Made by a program: the position numbers and the translations under genes. The notes below the pieces were generated by a model. That model searched no databases. It saw only the letters and a list, made by a program, of their open reading frames with translations, and was not told where the DNA came from. From Aldrovandia affinis (Eukaryota > Chordata > Actinopteri > Notacanthiformes > Halosauridae): a stretch of 64,000 nt of DNA. The DNA lies in the NCBI GenBank assembly GCA_029706075.1, contig JAINUG010000148.1, positions 992,001 to 1,056,000 of the forward strand, in the 5' to 3' direction. How positions within the stretch are numbered: position 1 is the first letter of the stretch; each line of letters starts with the position of its first letter. Shown in pieces: positions 36,201 through 45,177 of this stretch.

Positions 36201-36842
36201 AATCAATGTCTTTTTCATGCACATGAGCCTGTGGGTGTTCGTGTACGTACGCGTGGGTGCATGCTTTTGATTGGCCCAACAGTGTTTGGGTGCACGTTTA
36301 CGGAGGAAGAACACTGACTCTAACCCTGCGCGTGTGTTTGGCCCTGCAGTGTACGTGTGCAAGCTAGCGGAGGGAGAACACCCCTTGTTCCTGCGTCTGG
36401 TGGCGGGACCCAACACCGACACCTTGAGCTTCGTCCTGAGGGAGCAGCAGACGGGAGAGGTCATGGTAAGTGCTGACCTCCGTGCCCTGCGAGGCCCCTC
36501 ATTGGTATCACGCCCAACAGGAATTGACATGCTGGCATGTGCGCAGGGATTATTTTCACCATTCGTCATGGGGATATTGTCGCTCGAGTCGCTTGAAACG
36601 GCGACGAGCTTTGTTGATTGTCAGCGTCACAGGATGCACAGGTTCGTCTCATGTTTAGTGACCTCTCCCGCTCTCCCTCTTCTCTCCCGCAGTGGGACGC
36701 CTTCTCTATCCCAGAGCTCCACAACTTCCTGCGCATCCTGAAAAAGGAGGAGGACGACCAGGTGCAAGTCCTGACCAAGCGCTACTCCAACTACCGAGAG
36801 AAGCTGGAGGAGGCGCTGAGGGCAGTGGGGAATCATGGGTAA
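12175..36842 (+). CDS. rassf3: Ras association domain-containing protein 3 (RASSF3), 5 coding exons
   Basis: Joining 12175-12297, 31315-31422, 32822-33113, 36350-36465 and 36693-36842 gives one open frame of 262 residues with GT-AG introns. RASSF1/3/5 family proteins bind Ras-type GTPases through an RA domain and MST1/2 kinases through a C-terminal SARAH helix; they are cytosolic pro-apoptotic or growth-restraining scaffolds with no enzymatic activity. The N-terminus (MSSGYSSLEED then DFFFTARTSFF) and exon 2 (DVEKEK...) match RASSF3 better than RASSF1 or RASSF5. The RA core is about residues 131-206, and SARAH is about 214-258 (WDAFSIPELHNFLRIL onward). The start at 12175 is the first ATG after an in-frame TAG at 12157-12159; a second in-frame ATG at 12193, with A at -3, corresponds to the usual mammalian start. 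No frameshift was seen. Orthology is judged from remembered family sequence. Confidence 0.95.
16898..16941. repeat. (GTGC)n/(GT)n microsatellite
   Basis: gtgcgtgc repeats grade into (GT)n over about 44 bases. Confidence 0.85.
18372..18688 (+). repeat. GC-rich tRNA-derived SINE, copy 1 of a tandem pair
   Basis: A tRNA-like B box (ggggtttgagcccc) is followed by blocks shared with the next element: gttacagtcgacggc, tcggaggaggc, gccattgtcactgctggtcc, agcggcgagct and ggtacaatta. It ends where the second copy begins. Confidence 0.65.
18690..19075 (+). repeat. GC-rich tRNA-derived SINE, copy 2 with A-rich tail
   Basis: The head is tgcgtggtctagtggtttca and a perfect-looking B box ggttcgattccc, resembling a tRNA; then attacagtccacggc, tcggaggaggcagcg, cttgtcactgccggtc, accaaattgggagaaaatgg and an A/T-rich tail. 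It lies directly after copy 1 in the same orientation. The head is tRNA-like, but the context is SINE, not a tRNA gene. Confidence 0.75.
21184..21288. repeat. compound (GTGTGTGA)n microsatellite
   Basis: About 100 bases of GT repeats with GA interruptions at an 8-base rhythm (gtgtgtga units), so two periodicities are nested. Confidence 0.9.
22130..22198 (-). repeat. class A SINE 3' tail fragment
   Basis: The plus strand reads tttaggcatttagcagacgc followed by tcttatccagagcgacttac, the reverse complement of the SINE tail core, preceded by a (TTTACA) end. The head is absent. Confidence 0.85.
22219..22317. mobile_element. foldback MITE-like element with G and C runs
   Basis: The ends are CAAGGCCG and its complement. 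Inside lie tatattgggggggac on the left and tgtccccccccaatatata-type sequence on the right, so the element is a near-palindrome of about 100 bp. The 9-base TGCGTCAAT occurs 4 bases before the left end and overlaps the right end, suggesting a target duplication with some slippage. No coding capacity. Confidence 0.6.
23495..23605 (-). repeat. interspersed repeat fragment
   Basis: Sequence of the type aagtcacgtttatttgtcat, acaatacaggggagtgcatt and caatgaaata is a familiar fish repeat tail read in reverse. Family not identified. Confidence 0.4.
25307..25690. repeat. degenerate minisatellite, about 12 units of 24-37 bp
   Basis: Repeating units begin with caacrcaa (caacgcaacacaaa, caatccaactcaaatcc, caacgcaacgcaaatc, caacacaatacagac, caacacaaaccacc) and end with pyrimidine-rich tracts such as cctgcctgaccga. 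Unit length varies, so it is an old, decayed array or a variable-unit one. An open frame of about 164 codons crosses it but has no other coding sign. Confidence 0.7.
28886..29079. mobile_element. hAT-type foldback MITE with target duplication
   Basis: The left arm tggttctcaaacctctcctt, ggggacccccc and ccggtccatgtatttgttca is complemented by the right arm containing tgagcaaacacatggaccgg and ctggggtcccc. The near-duplicates CCCTACAG and CTCTACAG flank it (8 bases, one mismatch), as expected for hAT insertions. The ends resemble the CAGTGGTTCTCAA type. Non-coding. Confidence 0.75.
30886..30940. repeat. (TA)n and (GTGC)n microsatellites
   Basis: About 12 TA units, then a short (GTGC)n run, adjoining the tail of a reversed SINE. 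Confidence 0.85.
30942..31082 (-). repeat. tRNA-derived SINE, class B
   Basis: Reverse complement of a tRNA-like head (tgtgtgactcagtaggtaga with a B-box-like gggttagattccc) followed by the shared SINE tail core (here tagcagacacttttatccaa on the plus strand). It lies just upstream of rassf3 exon 2. Confidence 0.8.
31315..31422 (+). CDS. rassf3: rassf3 coding exon 2
   Basis: Encodes residues 42-77 (DVEKEKDLR through KMTL) in phase 0. The acceptor is tctgcag and the donor gtgagc. The length of 36 codons equals my recollection of the human RASSF3 exon. The linker region upstream of the RA domain lies here. A 60-70 base pyrimidine-rich stretch precedes it. Confidence 0.93.
31423..32821 (+). other. 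rassf3: rassf3 intron 2
   Basis: 1.4 kb between exons 2 and 3; a pyrimidine-rich tract precedes the acceptor. No nested gene or clear repeat seen. Confidence 0.85.
32822..33113 (+). CDS. rassf3: rassf3 coding exon 3 (first half of RA domain)
   Basis: Encodes residues 78-174 and the first base of codon 175. The acceptor is ctcccgcag and the donor gtgagc. It contains YTGFIKVQLEL, a glycine-rich GC-rich linker (VRGGGGSGPAGSTRT, residues 99-113), then the RA start TLHISSSNTVRQVIEALLQK and KFALFKRY. The downstream intron begins with strong G runs. Confidence 0.94.
33127..33175 (+). repeat. (GGGA)n G-run tract after exon 3
   Basis: Repeated GGGAGGGAGGGA, with at least seven G triplets on the transcribed-sense strand, starts 14 bases into intron 3. 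It can form a G-quadruplex in DNA or pre-mRNA. Confidence 0.85.
33457..33540. repeat. mixed (GTGC)n/(TA)n/(TG)n microsatellite
   Basis: Alternating short runs of gtgc, tata and tgtg. Confidence 0.85.
34088..34215 (-). repeat. class A SINE fragment, degenerate
   Basis: A diverged reversed tail (cagacgcgctcatcctgagg) followed by acatgcaatccatttatata and gctggatatttactgaaa, the middle part of the class A SINE. The head is missing. Confidence 0.65.
34309..34449 (+). repeat. tRNA-derived SINE, class B
   Basis: The head gtgtggctcagtaggtagag, gcgttggcaacgcttagg and B box gggttcaattccc is followed by ctataagtcactttgtataa and agcgtctgttgaatg. The head resembles a tRNA with A and B boxes. It abuts a class A SINE in the opposite orientation. 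Confidence 0.85.
34450..34677 (-). repeat. tRNA-derived SINE, class A, near full length
   Basis: On the plus strand: a (CATAT)n end, gtagacgctcttatccagag, then caatccatttatacagctgg, ctcaagggtacaacggcagt and the reversed head gggaatcgaaccggcaac, ending gtatactac-type sequence and gccgccc. Confidence 0.85.
35187..35330 (+). repeat. tRNA-derived SINE, class B
   Basis: A close relative of 34309-34449: tgtgtggctcagtaggtaga, gttggcaacgcttagg, then taagtcgctttggataaaag and cgtctgctaaatgc with a short TA-rich end. Confidence 0.88.
35741..35970 (+). repeat. tRNA-derived SINE, class A, full length
   Basis: The head cggcagtgtagcgtaatggt and B box ggttcgattccc, the middle part cccttgagcaaggtacttaa, and the tail taagtcgctctggttaagag and cgtctgataaatgcc. 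Confidence 0.88.
36350..36465 (+). CDS. rassf3: rassf3 coding exon 4 (second half of RA domain)
   Basis: Encodes the rest of codon 175 to residue 213: VYVCKLAEGEHPLFLRLVAGP and LSFVLREQQTGEVM. The acceptor is gccctgcag. The donor chosen is gtaagt at 36466. Another GT lies 6 bases upstream, right after the GAG codon, and would remove two residues (VM). Confidence 0.93.
36693..36842 (+). CDS. rassf3: rassf3 coding exon 5 (SARAH domain and stop)
   Basis: Encodes residues 214-262, starting WDAFSIPELHNFLRIL and ending EEALRAVGNHG, then TAA. This is the SARAH helix that pairs with MST1/2-type kinases in this family. The acceptor is ctcccgcag. Confidence 0.95.
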   Translation, partial: WDAFSIPELHNFLRILKKEEDDQVQVLTKRYSNYREKLEEALRAVGNHG

Positions 36843-39800
36843 CACGCCCACTCGGAGGGAGAGAGAGCGAGAGAGGGAGAGCGAGCGCAGCAGGACCTCA
36901 GCCAGCGTGTGGGCTGCTCACAGGGACTGATGGGAACAGACTGCTGGACTACAATATGTGTGCAATACACAGAATGGACACAGAGGGGAGCTGTTGCTGT
37001 GGTGGTCCACCAATTGGGACTATTTTTCAGAAACGCCTAGATGACCTTTTGAAATGTCACATGCCTTCCCAGAGTGCACCATGGCTTCAACATTCACACA
37101 TGCACTCTATCACTCTCTCTACCCGTCGCTAACTTCTTCTGTCATTGTATTTTATTTTTTATCAGTTACCTCTTTTAACCATGTGAATGATTCAAGAGGA
37201 GCATTGAATCAGAGTTCTATTACTTTTATTTAATTGATGCAGGCAATGGTTTGTAAATATTTTTGTTTCTTTTTTTAATTTATGGTTGAAGCTTTATACA
37301 TTTTATTTTCTTTGTTTTATTTGTATTTTATTTGAGGGGGTCATGGAAGCAAAGTTTAATGCAGAGGGGAAAAAGACATGCAGTCGTTGATATCTAAACC
37401 GAGTCCCCACGAAGCCTAATGTGGAACATGGGCTCTTAACTCATTCAAAGGACAACACCAGGGCAAAAGTTCACCATCGCCTGTGGGTTCGCGAAGGACT
37501 TTTAATTCTAACAAGGAGCACGTCGGACGCATTTGCCGATCGGCTGCTGATGAAATTGCCCGTAGTGAACAGAATTCCAGCTACAATGAAAAGACGGAGG
37601 AGGATGACATCACAGTAAAAAAGACGAGTGGATTCACACAGGAGAAACGGCTAAAGATGAGAGAGGAATGGAGAGAGAGAGAGAATGTTGTGAGGGTGTA
37701 ATAGTAGGAACCTGTTACTGGCCTTGAGGCGATCTTGGGCCTGAAGTAGGTTCGTTTGGATTAAAGGGCAGGATAAAAGCAAGTGATGTGTTGGGTTGAT
37801 TCTCAAGGGGTGGAATTTAGAGACGGGAGAGAATTTAGAGAATTGCGTTGAGGCTCGACGATCTTTGGATAGATCGGTCAGTGGTGGTGGTGATGAGGTG
37901 GTTGTGAGTCTGAGAAGCCGAGCGATAGATCGATCTCAGCATTAATGACTGAAGGAACTGGACCTCATTGAGCGAATGAGTGAAATGGGGTTGTTTTCCG
38001 GAAACTGTGGGACAAATGGATTACAGGAAGTTGGTAGATGGATGTGGAGAAAGTTGAAAAGAAGTAAGGCTGTACGCCCCCACCCCCAAACTGCTCCTAC
38101 GCCTGTCCCTCAGTAGCAGGTGGGCATGGAGCTTAAAAAGACTTGGGTTGGGACTGGGGAGGGGCCGTGCACATGTTTTTGATCCATTTTAGATGTGTGC
38201 ATTGTCCTCTGAAGTGCGATTTGGGGCGTGCAGCTGCCTTTGATCGCAAAGTACTGTAGCACAAGGTGTGTAACTTTACCTCGGGGGATAAAACGGGCAT
38301 CAGTAACAGGACCCCCCACTCCCCATTGATGTTTAGGTAAAGACCAGGTTTTAAGAGGGATGACTAAAGGGCTCATAAAGAGACATAGGAGCCTGGATGA
38401 AAGGCCTAAGGCTGATTTTATCTCTCTCTCTCTCTCTCCCTCCCTCTTTTTTTATAGTTTTACCTTTTAATTGCAGTATTGCAGGAACATGTGTGATAAA
38501 GCAGAACAGCACACACTCCTCTGTGCTTAATTGCCTAATGGCTGGCTACAGGCAAAGAGAAAATCCCCGTGTTGATCGTCCAAAGGTGTTTACCCTTGCC
38601 TTAGTGGGGGTTTCCTGCTGCGTGCTTTGTGCAGTCAATATAGCTCTCCTGCCAGCTGACGTACTCTTGTATTTTTGTGTATAGTAGAGAATCACTCAGT
38701 CAATTTTACACGACCTGTAAAAAGTGCACTTTTGAGTAGACAATCTTAACAATGGGAAATGTACTTGATGTCACAGCAACACCGATTTATTGGAATGAAT
38801 TGAGCTAAAGGAAGATGCTTCGCATACTGATGGTAACTGCGCACGTGGTGACATTTCGCGTCTTTCTGCTAGTACTGCATGACGATTTTCTGACTGGTAC
38901 TGCATCACAATGTGTAATCCGTAAACTTGCCCCACTCACTTTCTGTAGACGATACGCATCGTGGTTATATGGTGGCACCTAGTGGAGGACTGCTGTAACT
39001 GCACCTTCTCTTCAGTCTTAACTATTCTTGCCTGTGAAAGGCTGTTCAAACTCTTATTGATGTTATGTTCTTTTTATTTGTCTTTATTTTTGGTGGAATT
39101 ATATAACCAAAGACTTTGTACAAATGCACACTAATTTAAGGTGACAAGTTTTGCCTGGCGCAAGCAGTTACACGCCCCACCAAATGAGGAGGGGACATGC
39201 AGGCTTATTCAAAGACCTACCCGTGATTCGTTTTATTTACCCATAAAACACTCGGTAGTAAATATAGATTATGTTTAGCCTGATTTTAGCATCCTGTTAT
39301 TAGTTTTCCCTATTGCAGGTGTATGTGCATTAAGCCATTATATTTTAATACCTGCTAAAAGTGGTGTCTGTGGTTTATTTAAAGGCACAGCGAGTTGTAG
39401 ACAACTACCACTGCTATAACAAGGATAAACATAAGAACTGCTTTAGTATATGAGACCCTTCGTCTAGAAAAGCTTGTACTTAGGCACTTTACCTCTTAAT
39501 TCAGGGACAGTTTTTTTGTCAAGGTTTTGATGCCTATGCCCTATTTGAGTATATCATTAACAGCTAGGTAGTTACAGTTCAAAATATAGATGGTTATTAC
39601 ACTCATGAATGCTTAAAATTGTTATTTGTCTCAAACTTAAGAATTACACCAACACAATCTTTACTTATTGAGTTTTAGTGATGTCAAAGTTATACTGTGA
39701 ACGTCAGCATTTGTTTTAAGGACGGGGATCTTAAGGATGGAAAAAAAAAAGTCTGGACCTTTATGTAACATTGGAACACTCATATTGTACATGCATGCAT

Positions 39801-40365
39801 GCATTATAGCTACTAATGCATATGCTGTAGATCTGTTTAGGAAACGGGCCAGTATTGTCCAGATAGATAAGCAGAAATGTTCAAGCGAGACCGTATGTTA
39901 ATGATGCATTACTGTTGTTTGCCAAAAGTCTCCAGGTTGTCTTCTTACTACAGTTGTAGTAGTAAAGAGAGAATCCACTGTGATAGAAGCCACATGGCTT
40001 CTGCTTAGTTTCACACTGGGCCTAAATATGCGATTATCACTCAGAACGCGACTGCGTGGTCTCACCGAGGAGTGCTCGTTTCAGAGAGCGCAATATTCTT
40101 CATAAATATTAACTAGTTTCTGGTACTGCTGACATTGAGATGGCGATGGTACAAGGAACGATCGGTATGGTTGGCTTGCAAGAAACGAGAAGTACCTGAA
40201 CATTTGTGATACAGAGATGTTGCTGTTCTATTTATACTGTTGATGCGAGTTGATGCAGATTTATTTTTGTAGGTAACTGATGTTTCATTTGAAATTGTTA
40301 CCAAATATGGCTTTTTCTGCAAGGCCTGGATTCATTTATTAAAGTTGTGATTAAAAATTCTGTCG
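36843..40365 (+). other. rassf3: rassf3 3' UTR (predicted)
   Basis: About 3.5 kb of AT-leaning non-coding sequence follows the stop and ends at a polyadenylation signal. It holds a (CT)n run near 38420-38443 and short unconvincing open frames. No other gene was recognised. The extent is inferred from the first good signal with a downstream GT-rich stretch; nearer poly(A) sites are possible. Confidence 0.6.
40338..40343 (+). terminator. polyadenylation signal (ATTAAA) for rassf3
   Basis: ATTAAA is followed 20-35 bases later by a T/G-rich stretch (gtctgttcctctgt), the usual layout of a vertebrate cleavage site. The assignment to rassf3 is by position and strand. Confidence 0.45.
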
Positions 40366-41109
40366 TCTGTTCCTCTGTATTACTGACTTTTCTCTATCCA
40401 GTTTATTTGCACGTATTTGTTTTTCTCCCAATTTGGAATTCTCATCCGTTTTTTTAAGACACATTTAATTGAAACACAAATCCTGTAAATTTGAGATTGC
40501 AGACGAGACCAACACCTTCTTCGTTTTAGTCTGCAACAGAGCTGCGAGTTTATTACGTCATTGCAGATTTCTCAGACTGCGAGCGACTGCCAGACCATAG
40601 GCTACACGTACAGTTGGACGTGTTACTCAGAAACCCAGTGTATCACTGATATTCTGTTACCAATGTTTAAACTATAGACCATTAATATTTTTTGTTGGAT
40701 CCATTTTAGAATGCTTAACAATGCAGATTGCCTGTTGCATCGATGTTGCATCGGAGAATCAATAAGAACTAAAAAAGAATCGATTTCCATGATATTAGTT
40801 TTCCTGTCCGAATGTGAGTAGTTTACACGTAAAGAAGAAGATTCGGTGTGGCCATAAAAAAATTGTTTGACCACATTTGTATTGCACGCAAATCCCTGCG
40901 TCCCTTTTGATTACAACACAAGAAAGCCATACAGGATATCACGAGTCTTGGTCTTTACATGCTGCTACTTTTTACCATCTGTTTACAGAACTCAACCAAA
41001 TCTCCATTTCAATAATAATAATTCAACAAGATTTTAAGAATGTTTGACATTTGGAAGCTAGCGTATTGGAATGATTTAAGTGAATCCAATAGTCTTTCCC
41101 AGAATGGCT

Positions 41110-41446
41110 GAATTAAGTTATCTATTGCTCGTTTTTACATCGACCTCTGATGCACCTACAATCCCCTGGATTAACCTAATTTAAATGTCCATTAGGCGCA
41201 GAGGAATCGAAGCCAATTATTTGCTAGCGAGAAATAGCCAATACTGCCCCTAGATACAAAGGCAATGGCCACATACGCTCATATATGCACACCCCTTCAC
41301 AAACACAGAGAGCAGTCGGAGGTAGAGTTGAACTTTTTCCCCGATGTATTGCTTCACGCGAGTTATGTGACCCTATCTGCTGAGAAAGAGACGCATAAAG
41401 TATCCGACAGAACTCAGTCGTTGCAGTCGCTTGCAGAACGAATTAT
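41110..41446 (+). other. possible 5' exon of the APMAP-like gene
   Basis: A strong donor (at|gtaagt at 41447) ends an open frame that begins with ATG at 41265 in a good context (G at -3 and +4). If spliced to the acceptor at 45086-45087, the frame stays open and joins directly to the ATG at 45089, adding about 61 residues. The added residues do not resemble the APMAP N-terminal tail as I know it, so this may equally be a 5' UTR exon or chance. Confidence 0.2.
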
Positions 41447-42348
41447 GTAAGTAGCCTGTACGTTTAATTGATTTGCGGTTCTCGGTTGTTCCACACCATG
41501 TGGCGAAGAGTTTTATGGAATGCTGTATATAAATACGCGTATGCCCACATTTAGGGAGTACAATTCCGTATTAATTAAACCGTTTACCCTTGAAAATCTT
41601 GAGCGAAAATACTTTCCTTAGCCTATGGGATTGCGTTTACGATTTGTTTTTACAGTGGATGAATCGAGCTCATCCGCTATAGTTGTGTTAGGGGTTTTAT
41701 GGGTTAAATAGCAGTTACAAAAACAATAACGCATTATCTGGCTCTCGCTGTTGTATTTTGATTCAGTATACAGGGACATGTGACCGTATATTTTCATGAT
41801 TATTTCGTTATCCATCTACCATTACACACAGCACACCACAAACTAGAACCAAATTCTCTCTCCCGAGTCATGTAGACGTACACATTCATTATTTTCAGCA
41901 GTTGACCTACAGATAATTAAAGAATGGGTTTTAGGCTACAATAGCATAAACGTTACAGCATATTTCTTACGTTATACACGTTGATATTTTTACACAGCCG
42001 TAATGATGATAAAATAAGCTTCGTGTACACCCCGTGTTGTAAGAGGGGTCGTAAGGGGAATTACACAACAGTTCAGCACCGGCGTTCTGCGCCATGTCTT
42101 TCTCCAAGGTTCTCATAGGGCCATGTCTTCACGGAGTGTGGTGCCCGTTTACCGTCAGGGGGCGACGAACTCTGGTCTGGAGTCTGTCAATCTCGCAGCG
42201 CTGAAATAGACCCTGTCAAAGGTGCTCACAATAAAGCTCACTGAAGAACATACCATGATACATTAAGTCCGTTTGTTGGAAAACGGTTTGCAAAACTGTA
42301 AAAGCTCTAAATATGGTTTTATTTAAACCATGACAGTGGCTACATGTA

Positions 42349-42406
42349 TTTATTCGGTTAGCAGGTACCTTTATCCAGAGTGACTTACACAACTTTTTAC
42401 ATTTTT
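42349..42406 (-). repeat. class A/B SINE 3' tail fragment
   Basis: The plus strand reads ggttagcaggtacctttatc and cagagtgacttacacaactt, a diverged reversed tail core with no head. Confidence 0.6.
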
Positions 42407-42836
42407 AAAACATACTGTATTATCCATAGATAGAATGCTTTCCCCCCTACCTCTTTACACTTTGGAAAAATTGCAGGATGTCACTGCTGTGCAAGGCAAG
42501 GTGCCCATCCCCCATTTGGGAATTATCTAGCCTCACCTGTCAGACCATTAAGATTTTCACTGAAAATGATGATGATAAAAAAGTCAAAGCTAAATTAGAG
42601 TTGTGATGTCATGTCTTCACACTCAAACGTTCTGGCCTCAGTTCATCTCTACTTGTTGAATTGAGCATCTAGTGGCCATAGCTGGCACAGAATACAAAGA
42701 GCCTTTGACACACAAGTGCCTCTCTTAATAGGAATGTGCTAACCCCCGAGGTGGGAGATGATTCATATATCGAAAAAAAGAAATGATAACAAAGTTAACC
42801 TGGCAGCAGTCAATCTAGCCCCCATGAGTGCATTAT

Positions 42837-43101
42837 ATTTACATTTACATTTTAGGCATTTAGCAGACGCTCTTATCCAGAGTGGCTTACACAGTTTACA
42901 TTTCTTTACATGCAATCCAGCTGGGATATAAATATAAATCCAATTTATACAGCTGGATATTTTACTGAAGCAATTGAGGTTAAGTATCTTGCTCAAGGGT
43001 ACAATGGCAGTGCCCCACCTGGGATTTGAACCTGAAACCTTTGAGCTTGTAACCTGAGTTACAAGCCCAGCTCCCTAACCATTACACTACACTGTCGCCC
43101 A
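42837..43101 (-). repeat. tRNA-derived SINE, class A, full length
   Basis: Reversed: tttaggcatttagcagacgc, tcttatccagagtggcttac, cagctggatattttactgaa, gctcaagggtacaatggcag, then the head in reverse with gggatttgaacctgaaac and cattacactacactgtcgcc. The middle carries a short duplicated segment around caatccagctgggatataaa. Confidence 0.88.
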
Positions 43102-43541
43102 CCTAGTGCAGCTCTTAACTTTCGGTAACAAATATAAATGACCATCACATGTCTTATATTCTTACCCAATATTTTTGGTTGAATAAAGTGACTGCTTAAC
43201 TTGTGATCACGGTATGCGTAAGTAGGGAAAAAAGAAAACAGTTTCTTAAAATCATCAGGGCGACTAAAAAAGCGCTGTAATATTTATTGAATATCCGCTG
43301 CCCTCTGGTTTCTTTTCAAATGTCAAAGCTGGTTTCTTTGAATCTTGTCCGGTAAAGAGTAGTGTGAATAAATCAATAGTGTACCTGAGCTTGAATATTT
43401 GGAGCTGTACCAATTGTAAGAAATGATCAAGCAACCCCAATCTTTGTCTTTCAGGACTATTGAACATATGCCATTTTGCTCAGTGAATCTATACTGATAT
43501 GCTGGTGAACTATGATTGTTCTTACCTTGTATTAATGCACA

Positions 43542-43603
43542 TCTTGTAAGTCGCTCTGGATAAGAGCGTCTGCTAAATGCTTAAAATGTAAAATGTAAAA
43601 TGT
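43542..43603 (+). repeat. SINE 3' tail fragment with (AAAATGT)n end
   Basis: gtaagtcgctctggataaga and gcgtctgctaaatgc followed by repeated aaaatgt units; no head. Confidence 0.85.
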
Positions 43604-44232
43604 GGTTATGGTAGAATGGACTTCAGTCCTTGTGTGTTTTTAGTAACCACACGCTATCAAATTACCTGCAGTAGAGTGTGGGGCCTGCTGTCTCCTTTTA
43701 AATCGCTGTGAAGTAATTTTCTCCTGGATCTAAGACTACTGAGCCCCTTATTAAGGGGAGAAGGGGTTGATTTTTATATTGAGGCCAACTAATAAAATAA
43801 TTGCTGTTGTCAACTTGAGCAGCAACAGCGAACCTCATCTCCCTGCTCTCGTCTCCCTGTCTGTGTATCTAAGTGTGTTTCTCTACCTGTCTCTATCTCT
43901 TTGCTTTATTCCATTCATTAGGGAGCGTGGGACTGTGGGCTACTGCCTGTTAGTGAGGTCTTGGCGCACAGAGAAAATTCCTCTCCACACGCGGTGCTCA
44001 CTCTGGCAGCATTGTTGTGTTGATGTGGGTTGATGACTCACGTTTACTACACAGTTCCAAATCATTTTGTGTGAGGCCTGACTGGTTCATTATTCTTGTC
44101 TGTTATGCAGTACTATTATCAGCCCAAGGTTTTCACACTTGGCAGTGTATTTTGTTGCTATACCAGCCCAAAGGTTTGATACTTGGCAGTGCATTTTTTG
44201 TTACCTGTATTATACAGGTATATAAAGATATA

Positions 44233-44236
44233 CACA

Positions 44237-44272
<36 letters not shown>
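44233..44272. repeat. (CA)n microsatellite
   Basis: About 18 CA units with a CG interruption near the left end. Confidence 0.9.
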
Positions 44273-44329
44273 TGTGCAAACCACAGTCCAGGAAGCCTTG
44301 GGTGGGTTTTGAAGGTTGGTTGGGGAGAT

Positions 44330-44832
44330 AAGAACATAAGAAATAAGAATATTTGATGATGAGAAAAGGTTACTCTACCACTAGACTTGTGATAGTCTAG
44401 TAGAGAGTATCCAGTATTGTGTCAAGCCTGGTCTTGAACATATGTTCTCTTCCTCTACTACATGCACTGCCAAGCTATTCCATGCATTAACCACTCTCTG
44501 TGGCAAAAATACTTCCTGATATCCATGCAGAATTTACCTTTAAATAAGTTCCACCGACTGTACGCCTTCAACTGACAGACCTCAATTTAAAATATTGTTG
44601 CCCTCTTTGTTTAAGCCTTTTTAAAAAATGTAAAAACCTAAATCAAATCCCCCGCTTGGTCTCCTTTTGCTGAGCCTGAGGAGATGAATTGTCTTAAGTC
44701 TTTTCTCATAACTTTTACATTTCATACATGGAACCAATTTAGTTGCCCTTTGTACTTGTTCAAGAGATTCCATATCCTTCTTTTAGTGCACTGCCCAGAA
44801 CTGAACACAATACTCTTAAGTCTGTAGATGGG
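44330..44832. repeat. old interspersed repeat with agaacataagaa head
   Basis: About 500 bp starting gagataagaacataagaaat and ending near cccagaactgaacacaatac, with internal ggcaaaaatacttcctgata. This order is shared by a widespread fish repeat that I recognise but cannot name. A second head fragment occurs at 47543-47640. It is diverged and non-coding. Confidence 0.55.
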
Positions 44833-45088
44833 ATGGGATGACTGCAGTGGAAACACAGATACCTCCTGCTGGGGCCACTGACTCCCTGGGGCCAAGGGGG
44901 GAGGTTGTGTCAGGGTCACCTAGAGTTGAGAGACACTGTTGCGTCCAGACACAATTGTTTCAGTCCTCCTTGCTGCCTCATAAATCATTCACTGGAAACG
45001 AAATGGTTTCAGTTCAAACAGGCTTTGTAACGGTCTGACACTTTGTTTCTGTCATGTGTGTTTTAACCACGGTTCCTCTCCTCTCAGG

Positions 45089-45177
45089 ATGCGACGGCGC
45101 GCTCTGTATGTCGCGGCTCTCGCTGTGATCGTGGGGGTGTTCCTCACGCCCTCTCCCATTGACCCTGAGCCGTTCAT
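45089..45177 (+). CDS. APMAP-like coding exon 1 (membrane anchor)
   Basis: Residues 1-29 plus two bases: MRRR, a hydrophobic segment [15 protein letters not shown], then [11 protein letters not shown] good acceptor (ctctcag) sits one base before the ATG, so at least one upstream exon, coding or not, is expected. The donor is gtgagt. Confidence 0.85.

Larger units (their letters stand above)
33114..36349 (+). other. rassf3: rassf3 intron 3, rich in SINEs
   Basis: 3.2 kb. It begins with G runs (33127-33175) and a (GTGC)n/(TA)n tract (33457-33540), then holds five SINE pieces between 34.09 and 35.97 kb in both orientations. No nested gene was recognised; long minus-strand open frames here run across the SINEs. 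Confidence 0.85.
40366..45088. other. region between rassf3 and the first APMAP-like coding exon
   Basis: 4.7 kb, AT-rich, presumably containing the APMAP-like promoter, a 5' exon and intron 1. Repeats listed separately: SINE pieces at 42.35, 42.84 and 43.54 kb, a (CA)n run at 44.23 kb and an old interspersed repeat at 44.33-44.83 kb. No other gene recognised. Confidence 0.6.

Noticed and set aside
35853-36569. Minus-strand open frame of 238 codons
   Set aside because: It crosses rassf3 exon 4 in antisense and a SINE; no domain or splice context.
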